Assembly: GCA_964353185.1 (NCBI GenBank)
Contig: CAYGUV010000008.1
Coordinates: forward strand, 1-64,000
Length of the DNA stretch: 64,000 nt
DNA from: GCA-2708415 sp964353185
GTDB taxonomy: Bacteria > Pseudomonadota > Alphaproteobacteria > Micavibrionales > Micavibrionaceae
Reading direction: 5' to 3'
How positions within the stretch are numbered: position 1 is the stretch's first letter; each line of letters starts with the position of its first letter. Below, piece by piece: positions 18,647 through 28,090 of the stretch. The position numbers were made by a program, and so were the translations under genes. The notes beneath the pieces are model-generated. The model was not told the DNA's origin. It did no database searches and saw nothing but the letters and a program-made list of their open reading frames with translations.

Positions 18647-19320
18647 AAATAATTTTTCTGCCTATATTTATTTTGTTGTCTATGCCATCTATCGTACAGG
18701 CGCAGGAAAGCGCCGCCATGAAAGACGCGGTTTGCAAGTTATTGGCATTACAAACGCAAAAGAGCAATCAAACACAACAGGTTGCTGGTGCGACATACCA
18801 AGAGGGCGTTGATGCCTATGGCAGGGCGGTTGCACCCGCCAGTATTGATGCAGCGGGAGAAATGGAATCATTAATTATTCCAATAGAAATTGATTTGGCT
18901 GAAAAGTTTGATATTCCCAACATAGAAAATGTGGGAGAGGCAAAGGTTGGCACCGCCGAAATTCAATCTGATGGGCGCGTTATTTTTGGTAAAAATGATA
19001 TCACAAGTAAAGTGCATGATTGGTGTGGAACGCCCGTACCAAAGGGGCTGGATATTAAAAAGCCAGAGATCGAAACGCCCGTAGTGGATAAACCAAAGAT
19101 ACAAACGACCGAAATTAACGGGCCAATGGTTGAAATAAACCAACCAGAGAAGGTTGAAATGCAACCAGTTGAAATAAAACCAGTAATTGCCCAACCACCA
19201 GTTGAAATTCCTCTTGAAGTTGAGAGCAATAAAGCGTCAAATGACACGAATGTGCAAAATGTAAACACCAACACATCAGACAAAATAACAGGAACAGATT
19301 ACAGAGATTATAATGAATAA
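18643..19320 (+). CDS. Secreted or periplasmic protein with a Pro/Val/Glu-rich tail, function unknown
   Basis: 225 residues beginning with a signal peptide (MKIIFLPIFILLSMPSIVQA, cleavage expected after residue 20). A short globular part (about residues 25-130) contains the pair of cysteines C27 and C128 (VCKLL, DWCGTP). It is followed by a low-complexity segment of repeated PEI/PVV/PKI/PVEI units (about residues 135-195), like a periplasm-spanning linker. No known domain was recognised. It overlaps DUF1467 and proS, so it is within the operon. Confidence 0.7.
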   Translation: MKIIFLPIFILLSMPSIVQAQESAAMKDAVCKLLALQTQKSNQTQQVAGATYQEGVDAYGRAVAPASIDAAGEMESLIIPIEIDLAEKFDIPNIENVGEAKVGTAEIQSDGRVIFGKNDITSKVHDWCGTPVPKGLDIKKPEIETPVVDKPKIQTTEINGPMVEINQPEKVEMQPVEIKPVIAQPPVEIPLEVESNKASNDTNVQNVNTNTSDKITGTDYRDYNE

Positions 19321-20779
19321 CCCAGCCCCGCAAAAAAAGAAGATAAGAACAGCAATAACCCCAACTCGAGAAGAAAATTTTCCTGATTGGTATCAAGAAG
19401 TTGTAAAGGCTGCTGATTTAGCAGAAAACTCTCCAACACGTGGATGCATGATTATTAAGCCAGATGGGTGGGCTATGTGGGAGAAAATGCAATCTATTTT
19501 TGATGAGTGGTTAAAAGATTATGGTGTTCAAAATTGTTCATTCCCTTTACTCATTCCTGTGAGCTTTTTGGAACGTGAAGCAGAGCACGTTGACGGGTTT
19601 GCAAAAGAGTGTGCGGTTGTCACACACCATAGATTGGAAGCAGATGAAGATGGCAAACTTATACCTGCTGGAAAGTTGGAAGAGCCATATGTAGTTCGTC
19701 CAACTTCGGAAACGATTATCGGAGATGCAATGTCACGGTGGATACAATCATATCGTGATTTGCCGATGCAACTAAATCAATGGGCAAGTGTTTTACGTTG
19801 GGAAATGCGCACACGATTATTTTTAAGAACCGCAGAGTTTTTTTGGCATGAAGGCCATAATGCGTTTGAAGATCACGAAGGGGCTAAGCAAGATTGCTTA
19901 ACGGTCCTAGGAATGTATGAAAAATTCTTTACTGAATACTTAGCGTTTGACGGCTTTATGGGCATTAAAACCCCAGATGAACGTTTCCCAGGGGCAAATG
20001 AAACATATGCATTTGAAGCGATGATGCAAGATGGTAAAGCTTTACAAGCAGCAACAACTCATGATTTAGGAGATAATTTTGCTAAGTCATTAAACATAAA
20101 GTATCAAGGACGCGATGAAAAAGATCATTACTGTCACACAACATCATGGGCATTTAGCACACGAACAATAGGTGGTTTGATTATGATGCATGGCGATGAT
20201 GATGGGATGATTATGCCACCGCGTATCGCACCACATCAAATTGTTATTTTGCCAGTAATAAAAGGAGACAATGAGACTAAAATCGAAAGATATTGCTTGA
20301 AGCTTCGGGATGATTTGAAAAAACAAGGTTTTCGTGTGAAATATGATAATCGTGATATGCGTACCCCAGATAAAATGTGGGATGCTGTTAAACGAGGTAT
20401 TCCATTGCGCGTCGAAATAGGAGAGCGTGAAGTTGATGCAAATGAATTAACGCATGTGCGTCGTGATATTGGACGTGATTCAAAGACTACAGTTACCTCA
20501 GAAGATTTTGTAGCACAGGTTCAAAGTATTCTAGACGATATCCATGATAATATGTTGTTGAGGGTACGTAAGTTCCGTGATGAAAACACCATAGAAGTTA
20601 AATCGGTTGCTGACATTGAGGCATTTTATAAAACAGGTAAAATTGGGTTTGTAAAAGCGCCTGTTGAAATATTGGAAGATAGTACCCTTGAAGTGGTTAT
20701 GAAAGAATATAGTCTTTCAACACGTAACATGCCATTTAGTGATAATGGCAAAAAAGTTTTGATTGCAAAGGCTTACTAA
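19313..20779 (+). CDS. proS: Prolyl-tRNA synthetase, archaeal/eukaryotic-like (type 3)
   Basis: A 488-residue class II synthetase charging tRNA-Pro. Class II motifs are visible: VVRPTSETIIGDAM, the RWEMRTRLFLRTAEFFWHEG motif 2, and GGLIMMHGDDDGMIMPPRIAP for motif 3. The anticodon domain starts with HQIVILPVI. The RLFLRTAEF pattern, the C-terminal extension and a final Tyr (VLIAKAY) are hallmarks of the archaeal/eukaryotic-like branch. The usual alphaproteobacterial enzyme is about 440 residues and bacterial type. It occupies the standard alphaproteobacterial locus before lolC. Alanine codons are mostly GCA/GCT, unlike lolC where GCG/GCC dominate, consistent with transfer. Confidence 0.95.
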   Translation: MNNPAPQKKKIRTAITPTREENFPDWYQEVVKAADLAENSPTRGCMIIKPDGWAMWEKMQSIFDEWLKDYGVQNCSFPLLIPVSFLEREAEHVDGFAKECAVVTHHRLEADEDGKLIPAGKLEEPYVVRPTSETIIGDAMSRWIQSYRDLPMQLNQWASVLRWEMRTRLFLRTAEFFWHEGHNAFEDHEGAKQDCLTVLGMYEKFFTEYLAFDGFMGIKTPDERFPGANETYAFEAMMQDGKALQAATTHDLGDNFAKSLNIKYQGRDEKDHYCHTTSWAFSTRTIGGLIMMHGDDDGMIMPPRIAPHQIVILPVIKGDNETKIERYCLKLRDDLKKQGFRVKYDNRDMRTPDKMWDAVKRGIPLRVEIGEREVDANELTHVRRDIGRDSKTTVTSEDFVAQVQSILDDIHDNMLLRVRKFRDENTIEVKSVADIEAFYKTGKIGFVKAPVEILEDSTLEVVMKEYSLSTRNMPFSDNGKKVLIAKAY

Positions 20780-20782
20780 ATA

Positions 20783-22024
20783 ATGTTCTCCCCGATTGAG
20801 CGAATGATGGCGTGGCGGTATTTGCGGGCGCGTAAGGCAGAAGGGTTTGTTTCTGTTATTGCGGGTTTTTCGTTTTTGGGCATCATGTTGGGTGTGGCAA
20901 CACTTATTATTGTGATGTCGGTTATGAATGGTTTTCGCGCAGAATTGGTGGATCGTATTCTTGGGCTTAATGGTCATTTGAATGTTTATTCTGCGGCAGG
21001 GCCGCTTGATAATTATATGTCGTTGGTTAACGCTATTGAACAAGTTGATGGGGTTGAGTCTGTTCGTCCTATGGTGGAGGGGCAAGTCCTTATTACAGTC
21101 AATGGCAATGCCAGCGGTGCATTGGTCCGTGGGTTAAGCCGTGAAGATTTTGCCACGAAGCCGTTGATTTCTGATTCCATCATTGAAGGGTCGTTGACAA
21201 ATTTCCAAGCGGAGCAGATTGCCATTGGTGTCAAAATGGCGGAGCGGATGAATTTAAAATTAGGCGATCAAATTACTGTATTAGCGCCTAAAGGGAAGGC
21301 ATCACCGTTTGGCACTATCCCGCGGTCGCGCTCATACGAGATTGGGCTTATTTTTGATGTCGGGATGTATGAATATAATAATGGTTTTATCTTTATGGAT
21401 TTGACATCGGCACAAACTTTTTTCCAACGCAAAGGGCGGGTTAATTCATTAGAAGTGATGGCCGACAGCCCCGCCGTAGCGGATAAAATTAAAGGGCAAT
21501 TACAAGAAGCCATTGGCGATCGTGCGCAGATTTATGATTGGCGTGATGCCAATAGCTCATTCTTAAATGCGTTGGCGGTGGAACGTAATGTCATGTTTCT
21601 TATCCTCACACTTATTATTTTGGTGGCGGCGTTTAATATTATCTCATCCATGATTATGTTGGTGAAAGACAAGGGTAAAGACATCGCCATATTACGCACC
21701 ATGGGCGCAACGCAAAAAAATATGATGAATATCTTTATCCTGACAGGTGCAAGCATTGGGTTCGCAGGAACATTTGTGGGTGCAGTGATTGGTATTTTAT
21801 TCGCCAGTAATATTGAAACCCTGCGCAAGTTTTTGGAAAATGCGAGCGGGACAGAATTGTTTGCTGATGAAGTTTATTTTTTATCGCAATTACCTGCGAT
21901 TATTCAATGGCAAGATATTACAACGGTTGTCGTCATGGCGTTGGTGTTATCTGTGGGGGCAACATTGTACCCCGCGTTACGCGCATCGCGGTTGGACCCA
22001 GTAGAGGCGTTGCGATATGAGTAA
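20783..22024 (+). CDS. lolC: Lipoprotein-releasing ABC transporter permease LolC/E
   Basis: A 413-residue permease that extracts outer-membrane lipoproteins from the inner membrane and hands them to LolA. One N-terminal helix (about residues 22-45), a large periplasmic domain (to about 265) and three C-terminal helices give the MacB-like type VII ABC topology. The N-terminal MAWRYLRARKAEGFVSVIAGFSF is typical, as is ILRTMGAT before the third helix. A single LolC/E-type gene is present here, as in many alphaproteobacteria (LolF). lolD overlaps its end by eight bases. Confidence 0.95.
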   Translation: MFSPIERMMAWRYLRARKAEGFVSVIAGFSFLGIMLGVATLIIVMSVMNGFRAELVDRILGLNGHLNVYSAAGPLDNYMSLVNAIEQVDGVESVRPMVEGQVLITVNGNASGALVRGLSREDFATKPLISDSIIEGSLTNFQAEQIAIGVKMAERMNLKLGDQITVLAPKGKASPFGTIPRSRSYEIGLIFDVGMYEYNNGFIFMDLTSAQTFFQRKGRVNSLEVMADSPAVADKIKGQLQEAIGDRAQIYDWRDANSSFLNALAVERNVMFLILTLIILVAAFNIISSMIMLVKDKGKDIAILRTMGATQKNMMNIFILTGASIGFAGTFVGAVIGILFASNIETLRKFLENASGTELFADEVYFLSQLPAIIQWQDITTVVVMALVLSVGATLYPALRASRLDPVEALRYE

Positions 22025-22715
22025 CAGCGAAACAAATAATAATTTAGTTTTGGAAACGAAAGACCTTTGCCGTTTTTATACGCAAGGTGGGAAAACATTA
22101 TCTGTTTTAAATGATGCCAATGTGCAAATTAAATCAGGTGAGATTGTCGCGCTTGTCGGGCCAAGTGGATCTGGTAAATCGACATTTCTACAAACGGTTG
22201 GTTTATTGGATAAGCCAACAAGCGGATCATTAATAATTGGTGGAAACAATACCGACCATATTAACGATAAAGAGCGCACGTTGCTACGCCGTCAATATAT
22301 TGGATTTGTGTATCAGTTTCATTATTTGTTACCAGAATTTACAGCCCTTGAGAATATCATTATTCCGCAAATGGTAGCAGGCGTGACCCGTGATGACGCG
22401 TCAAAACGCGCCAAAGAATTGTTGGAAATTTTAAAAATCGACCACCGCGCAAATCATCGCCCCGCGACGTTGTCAGGGGGGGAGCAACAGCGCGTTGCCA
22501 TCGCCCGCGCATTGGCCAACAAGCCAACCTTGTTATTGGCGGATGAGCCAACGGGGAATTTAGACCCAGAAACGTCAGAACGTGTGTTTGAATTATTGAT
22601 TGATCTGGTTCGAAATGTAGGCATTGGCGCCGTTATCGCCACCCATAATATGGACATCGCGGATAGGATGGATCGTATCTTAGAATTCAAGAATGGTAAG
22701 TTGATTAGCTATTAA
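22017..22715 (+). CDS. lolD: Lipoprotein-releasing ABC transporter ATP-binding protein
   Basis: A 232-residue ABC ATPase. Walker A GPSGSGKST is near residues 43-51, the Q-loop region contains FVYQFHYLLPEFTALEN, the signature is LSGGEQQRVAIARAL, Walker B is LLLADEPTGNLD, and the switch His is in ATHN. It energises LolC/E. Its TAA lies within a TTAA shared with the stop of the convergent glycosyltransferase. Confidence 0.96.
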   Translation: MSNSETNNNLVLETKDLCRFYTQGGKTLSVLNDANVQIKSGEIVALVGPSGSGKSTFLQTVGLLDKPTSGSLIIGGNNTDHINDKERTLLRRQYIGFVYQFHYLLPEFTALENIIIPQMVAGVTRDDASKRAKELLEILKIDHRANHRPATLSGGEQQRVAIARALANKPTLLLADEPTGNLDPETSERVFELLIDLVRNVGIGAVIATHNMDIADRMDRILEFKNGKLISY

Positions 22716-23773
22716 ATTTTTTGGCGAGGCGCCATCATACTCAATAAAGCCATTTTGGGTTTTCTCTGAAATAGACCGAGGTCATTTAAAATACCATATC
22801 GTTCAAATATAGAAGCGCCAGCCATTTTGCTATATTTTGTTAAAATTTCAGATTGTTCTGGTGTCAATATTTTGGCATGTTTTTTAGCCATTTCGCCCGC
22901 GTAGTTAAAATCTTTTAAAAAGTTTTTTCTTCGTCTGCAGACATTTGTTAAAATACGACTAAATTCTTTTAATATGTCGTTCATTTCATTTAAAGAAAAA
23001 GAACAAGATTTTATACGCTGTAAAAGCGATCCTTTATTTCCCGCATCTGGAAAAGAAACATTATTATCGTGTATTCTGTAGTTTGCCAATACAGCAGGAA
23101 TATAATGTTTTATTCCCAGAAAGCCTGATGTGACTTGAACGTGAATATCATGCCCACGCTCTTTCCCAGTAAAGGGTAAGAGTTTTTCTCGTAAGGCATT
23201 ATTTATGGCGATTGAAAAACCCAAAGCAGACCATCTAAAAAGGAGCATTTCAGGCCGTTGTTCTTGTAAGTTTTCTTTTCTTTTTTCTTCCCTAGAAGGT
23301 GAAAGAATTTTCCCATGCGAATCTATTGTCGCATAATTATGATGAACCATTATGGGTGTATCAGGAGAATTCTCTTTTTCTAAAAATTGTAATGTTTGAA
23401 CCATAGTAAAAATTTTATTAGGAAGCCATTGATCGTCCTGATCTGCAAAAAACACATAATCCGCAGTAGAGCTCTCCAGTAAAGTTTCAAAGTTTTGAAC
23501 AAAACCAAGATTGCCTTTATCGTCATGAATTTTAGTTATGTTTGGATAGTGCGCAGTGACTTCTTCTAAATATTTTAAGGTATTTGGGCAGGTAGAGCCA
23601 TCGTCACGTATTATTATTTCAATTTGGCCCGCATAGTTTTGTTGTAAAATGCTATCCACTTGTTCTTTTAAAAATCTAGCGCCTTCTATATATTCGGCAG
23701 GAACATATGTAGCCAATAGAACCTGAACGAGGGGGGCTTGATCAAATTGACTGCAGAGGGATGTATTATTCAT
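22712..23773 (-). CDS. Family 2 glycosyltransferase
   Basis: A 353-residue cytosolic GT-A fold enzyme. The N-terminal VQVLLATYVP, the acceptor/donor motif IIIRDDGST (about residues 55-63), and the metal-binding FADQDDQW (about 107-114) are those of rhamnosyltransferase-like GT2 enzymes. The C-terminal third lacks membrane helices. The sugar and acceptor are unknown; LPS or surface polysaccharide is likely. It sits in reverse orientation between lolD and dnaE, which are adjacent in many alphaproteobacteria, so it is probably an insertion. Confidence 0.88.
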   Translation of the reverse strand: MNNTSLCSQFDQAPLVQVLLATYVPAEYIEGARFLKEQVDSILQQNYAGQIEIIIRDDGSTCPNTLKYLEEVTAHYPNITKIHDDKGNLGFVQNFETLLESSTADYVFFADQDDQWLPNKIFTMVQTLQFLEKENSPDTPIMVHHNYATIDSHGKILSPSREEKRKENLQEQRPEMLLFRWSALGFSIAINNALREKLLPFTGKERGHDIHVQVTSGFLGIKHYIPAVLANYRIHDNNVSFPDAGNKGSLLQRIKSCSFSLNEMNDILKEFSRILTNVCRRRKNFLKDFNYAGEMAKKHAKILTPEQSEILTKYSKMAGASIFERYGILNDLGLFQRKPKMALLSMMAPRQKI

Positions 23774-23855
23774 ATGCTTTTGTAATATGTAAATAGCTAA
23801 ATATCAAGTTTTTTGTGGGAATAGCGTTACAAAATATGCCAATTACAAATTAGAA

Positions 23856-26800
23856 ATGCTACAAAAGCTTATGTCAGCTAGCAAATTCATTCATTTACAT
23901 GTGCATTCTGCCTATTCTTTGGCGGAAGGGGCTATTCACCCCAAGGAATTGGTGAAGAAGGCTGTCTTAAATGACATGCCTGCCATTGCGGTGACGGATA
24001 CGAACAACATGTTTGGTGCGCTTGAGTTTTCGATGGCAGCGCAAGAAAAAGGTATTCAGCCGATTTTGGGGTGTCAGATCAATGTGGGTGAGGCCGAACA
24101 GCAAGTCGTTTTGTTGGCACAGAATGAGGCGGGGTATAAAAACCTATCAAAGATTATCAGTGACACCTATATGGAGGGTGATGTCAGCAAGTTGATTGCG
24201 ACAAGTTTTGAAAAGTTAAAAGCCAGCTCTGAGAATATTATTTGCTTATCAGGTGGCCCGACAAAGGGGTTTACGGCCAAGAAAGATATCTTAACGCTCC
24301 ATAAGATTTTTGGGGATCGGTTTTATATTGAACTGCAACGTCATGGATTACCAGAAGAGGAGGTGCATGAAGCCGCACTTATTAACATTGCGTATGAGCA
24401 TAACATTCCGCTTGTGGCGACAAATGATGTTTATTTTGCCAGCCCCGACATGCATGAAGCGCATGATGCGTTGCTTTGTATTGCAGCAGGTCGCTATATT
24501 TCGGAGGAAGATAGACGCAAGGCGACAAAGCATCATTTCTTAAAATCTGCAGATGATATGGCGGAATTATTTTCGGACATTCCAGAGGCGATTGAGAATA
24601 CGGTACAAATTGCCAAACGCTGTTCGTTTCTTTTGAACCCGATTGACCCGATTTTGCCGCCTTTTGAGACCGAAGAAGGTAATAATGAGGTTGAAGAATT
24701 ACGGGTGCAATCAAAGGCAGGTTTACAGTGGCGTTTAGATAATTACGCCAAGGACGAAGACCCAAAGCCATATTGGGATCGATTGGAGTTTGAATTAAAA
24801 ACGATTGAGGATATGGGGTTTCCTGGCTACTTCCTTATTGTTTCGGATTTTATTCAATGGGCAAAAGATCATGATATTCCTGTGGGGCCTGGTCGTGGGT
24901 CAGGCGCGGGGTCTGTCGTGGCGTGGGCGTTGAATATTACTGACCTTGATCCATTACAATTTAATTTACTATTTGAGCGTTTTTTGAACCCAGAGCGTGT
25001 TTCCATGCCCGACTTTGATGTTGATTTTTGTCAGGATAGGCGGGACGAGGTTATCCGTTATGTTCAGGAAAAATACGGGTTTGATAAGGTTGCGCAGATT
25101 ATCACCTTTGGAAAGTTACAGGCGCGCGCGGTCGTGCGGGACGTGGGGCGAGTTTTACAAATGCCTTATATGATGGTGGATAAGCTGTCTAAGATGATTC
25201 CCAATAACCCCGCGCAACCAACCACACTTCAAGAGGCATTAGATGCGGATCCTGATTTTCGGATGGAAATTAAGAAGGATGAAACCGCGGTTAAGCTGAT
25301 TGATATCGCGCTTAAGCTGGAGGGGTTATATCGTCATGCGTCGACCCATGCGGCGGGGGTGGTGATCGGGGACCGGCCATTGCATGAGTTGGTGCCTGTT
25401 TATCGTGACCCGCGATCTGACATGCCCGTAACACAATTTAATATGAAATATGTTGAACAAGCGGGTTTGGTCAAATTTGATTTTCTTGGATTGAAGACGT
25501 TAACCGTTGTCCAAAAAGCGTTGCAGTTTGTAAAAGAAGAACATAACGAAGAATATGATATTTTAAAAATTCCGCTTGATGATACCAAATCATATGAGTT
25601 GATGGCCAAGGGAATTTCGACAGGTGTTTTTCAATTAGAAAGCTCGGGCATGAAAGATGTTCTGAGGAAATTAAAGCCAACGCGATTTGAGGATATTATA
25701 GCGCTTGTCTCGCTCTATCGTCCGGGGCCAATGGACAATATTCCGACCTATATTGCAATTAAAGACGGGCGTGAAGAGGCTGATTATTTGCATCCCAAGC
25801 TTCAGCCTATTTTGGAAGAAACTTTTGGTATTATGATTTACCAAGAACAGGTCATGCAGGCCGCACAGATTTTGGCAGGATACAGCCTTGGGGGCGCGGA
25901 TTTGCTTCGTCGTGCGATGGGTAAGAAAATTCAAGCCGCGATGGATGCGGAGCGAGTAAAGTTCATGGACGGGTCAGCGGAGCATAATAACGTGCCTGCG
26001 GAACAAGCGTCAGCAATTTTTGACCAAATTGCCAAATTCGCAGGGTATGGATTTAACAAATCACACGCGGCGGCCTACGCATTAATTGCCTATCAAACTG
26101 CGTGGCTTAAGGCCAATTATCCCGTTGAATTTATGGCCGCGTCGATGACATTGGATGCGGGGAATACGGATAAGCTTAGTATTTTTAAGCAAGAGCTTGA
26201 CCGTATGGGCATTGAATTATTGATCCCCGATATTAATAAATCTGGTGTGATGTTTGTAGTGGAAGGGGACAAGGTCCGCTATGCGCTTGCTGCCCTAAAA
26301 GGTGTGGGTGAGGCGGCGATGGAAAAGGTTGTCGCCGAGCGTAATGCCAATGGCGATTTTAAAGATTTAGACGATTTTTTATCGCGCCTTGAAAGTGGGA
26401 CGATGAATAAGCGCCAGTTTGAGGGATTGATCTCCGCAGGGGCGTTTGACTCGTTTGGGCATGATCGTGCGACATTAATGGGCAATGCGGAAATGCTGCT
26501 CAAACATGCGGCGCATCAGGCGCAAGAACGTGAAAGCGGACAATCTAGTTTATTTGGCGGGGACGCAACCATGACCGCAATGCCGCCATTGCAAGATGTC
26601 GAGGCATGGGACACGTTAGAAAAATTAAGCTTTGAATTTAAGGCGGTTGGGTTTTATTTATCCGCCCACCCGCTTGATGCGCGTACGGAGCAATTAGAAA
26701 AAATGGGCGTGACACCTTATTCAGGCGCGGCGCAGAAGTTAAGTTCACAAAAATCTAATCGGTTGCAAATGGCGGGCATTCTTATCCGTAAACAAGAACG

Positions 26801-27242
26801 TGTGTCAGCTAAATCGGGAAATAAATTTGCGTTTTTACAATTATCTGATGCGACGGGTGTTTTTGAAGTGATGATTTTCTCAGACACGTTGGCGCGGTGC
26901 CGCGAATTTTTGGAGCCTGGCAAAGCGTTGCTAGTCAATGTGGATGCCGATACACGCGAAGAAGAAATTCGATTTACGGGTCAAATTATTGAACCTTTGG
27001 AAGAGGCGGTGGCCGATAAGGTGCGTCAGGTAAAAATTCACCTAGATGCCAGTGAGCCTATACAGCATATTTATAATGGCATCAAAAATGCAGGGCAGGG
27101 AAATGTAAAAATTCATATCTATGCCCATTTAGCCACGGGTCAAATTGCGGAAATGGAAATAAAAGGCCGCCACAGCATTCCGCCTGAACTAATGAGTCTG
27201 CTTCAAAAAAGCCCAGGGTTTATTAAATATAGTGAGGGTTAA
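23856..27242 (+). CDS. dnaE: DNA polymerase III subunit alpha
   Basis: The replicative polymerase, 1128 residues. The N-terminal PHP domain begins HLHVHSAYSLAEG. The polymerase active site includes GPGRGSGAGS and the catalytic acids of MPDFDVDFCQDRRDE (about residues 383-397). ASTHAAGVVIG, the helix-hairpin-helix region and a C-terminal OB domain (about residues 985-1060) follow. It is of the DnaE1 type. Start may be ATG 23856 or the in-frame ATG 23871 (MSASKF). Its stop overlaps that of the convergent unknown gene within a TTAA. Confidence 0.97.
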   Translation: MLQKLMSASKFIHLHVHSAYSLAEGAIHPKELVKKAVLNDMPAIAVTDTNNMFGALEFSMAAQEKGIQPILGCQINVGEAEQQVVLLAQNEAGYKNLSKIISDTYMEGDVSKLIATSFEKLKASSENIICLSGGPTKGFTAKKDILTLHKIFGDRFYIELQRHGLPEEEVHEAALINIAYEHNIPLVATNDVYFASPDMHEAHDALLCIAAGRYISEEDRRKATKHHFLKSADDMAELFSDIPEAIENTVQIAKRCSFLLNPIDPILPPFETEEGNNEVEELRVQSKAGLQWRLDNYAKDEDPKPYWDRLEFELKTIEDMGFPGYFLIVSDFIQWAKDHDIPVGPGRGSGAGSVVAWALNITDLDPLQFNLLFERFLNPERVSMPDFDVDFCQDRRDEVIRYVQEKYGFDKVAQIITFGKLQARAVVRDVGRVLQMPYMMVDKLSKMIPNNPAQPTTLQEALDADPDFRMEIKKDETAVKLIDIALKLEGLYRHASTHAAGVVIGDRPLHELVPVYRDPRSDMPVTQFNMKYVEQAGLVKFDFLGLKTLTVVQKALQFVKEEHNEEYDILKIPLDDTKSYELMAKGISTGVFQLESSGMKDVLRKLKPTRFEDIIALVSLYRPGPMDNIPTYIAIKDGREEADYLHPKLQPILEETFGIMIYQEQVMQAAQILAGYSLGGADLLRRAMGKKIQAAMDAERVKFMDGSAEHNNVPAEQASAIFDQIAKFAGYGFNKSHAAAYALIAYQTAWLKANYPVEFMAASMTLDAGNTDKLSIFKQELDRMGIELLIPDINKSGVMFVVEGDKVRYALAALKGVGEAAMEKVVAERNANGDFKDLDDFLSRLESGTMNKRQFEGLISAGAFDSFGHDRATLMGNAEMLLKHAAHQAQERESGQSSLFGGDATMTAMPPLQDVEAWDTLEKLSFEFKAVGFYLSAHPLDARTEQLEKMGVTPYSGAAQKLSSQKSNRLQMAGILIRKQERVSAKSGNKFAFLQLSDATGVFEVMIFSDTLARCREFLEPGKALLVNVDADTREEEIRFTGQIIEPLEEAVADKVRQVKIHLDASEPIQHIYNGIKNAGQGNVKIHIYAHLATGQIAEMEIKGRHSIPPELMSLLQKSPGFIKYSEG

Positions 27243-27859
27243 TTCAAATCGTTAGTTGATTTTAAATCTGTTATTCCTAATTCTTGTATTGTTGCCTGTT
27301 TTATGTCATCCCATAGAGCGACAAATTCATCTACATCGTCATGCGTTTCAAGATAACCTTGAGGGGTTATATCATTTTGATGTAAAGCTGCATCCAATGT
27401 ATCCAAAAATTTGTTGTATTTTGAGGGATCTGTTTCTAAATGGATGTATTTTATCGAAAAATATAACATACAGCTTTTATAAGGAAAGTTTCTTATGGCG
27501 CCATTTAACTTTGCCGTCTCGTTTTGATTTTCGTGACCTGATAAAGTTGTCCGTAAGCTTCTTGTCGAAGAACATTTAAAGAAAAATGGTTCTAAGGTTT
27601 CCAAGGCCAATTGTAATTGCAAGGCTTGATATGATTTTTCATACTCTTCGAGGGTTTCAACATCTACTTCTTCCCCATTATTCAGAGTATGCCTAGTTTC
27701 GTATGGCTGACCTTTTCTTATCAAAGTTATCACATCTATTATTATGTCTCTAATATTTGTATCATGATATTTATTGAGGATATCCCAATTTACAGCTTTT
27801 AGGGCCTCGCTAGAGGCTCTTTTGGCAAATTCTGAGGATAATCCTAAATCATTAGACAT
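27239..27859 (-). CDS. Unknown soluble protein (206 residues)
   Basis: I do not recognise a family. The protein is charged and mostly helical in appearance, with no signal peptide or membrane segment. Features include EEVDVETLEEYEKSYQALQLQLALETLEPFFF (coiled-coil-like) near the centre and an acidic C-terminal part. AT-rich codons resemble those of the other inverted single genes in the window. It faces dnaE and shares its stop region, and separates dnaE from rpsB. Confidence 0.6.
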   Translation of the reverse strand: MSNDLGLSSEFAKRASSEALKAVNWDILNKYHDTNIRDIIIDVITLIRKGQPYETRHTLNNGEEVDVETLEEYEKSYQALQLQLALETLEPFFFKCSSTRSLRTTLSGHENQNETAKLNGAIRNFPYKSCMLYFSIKYIHLETDPSKYNKFLDTLDAALHQNDITPQGYLETHDDVDEFVALWDDIKQATIQELGITDLKSTNDLN

Positions 27860-27907
27860 AAATTTTTCTATGATATCTTAAATCTTATGTCAATATATTA
27901 TTTCTTC

Positions 27908-27936
27908 TTGCAATTAATCGTAAAACCCCATAAAAC
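27908..27936 (+). promoter_or_regulatory. Possible rpsB promoter
   Basis: TTGCAA at 27908-27913 and TAAAAC at 27931-27936 with a 17-base spacer. Each box matches consensus at four of six positions. It would give a leader of about 150 bases before rpsB, long enough for autoregulation by S2. Confidence 0.35.
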
Positions 27937-28090
27937 ATGACTAAGTTTCGGGATGACCCGATTCAAATTCACAGGTGAGAATCCTTCATTCCAGTGTTTT
28001 AGTAATAAAACCAAAGGCTCACCGAGGACATAACTGGCTGTTATTGCGATTAATTTCGTATGTAACATATTGATAAAAGGAGAAAACATC
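27937..28090 (+). promoter_or_regulatory. rpsB leader region
   Basis: A non-coding leader ahead of rpsB. It contains a TCGGG/CCCGA hairpin with a 4-base loop (27948-27961) and ends with an AGGAG ribosome site about eight bases before the ATG at 28091. S2 represses its own operon through the leader in other bacteria; whether this leader does so is inference. Confidence 0.35.

Noticed and set aside
28070..28090. Upstream start of rpsB giving seven extra residues
   Set aside because: These codons contain the AGGAG ribosome site that serves ATG 28091.
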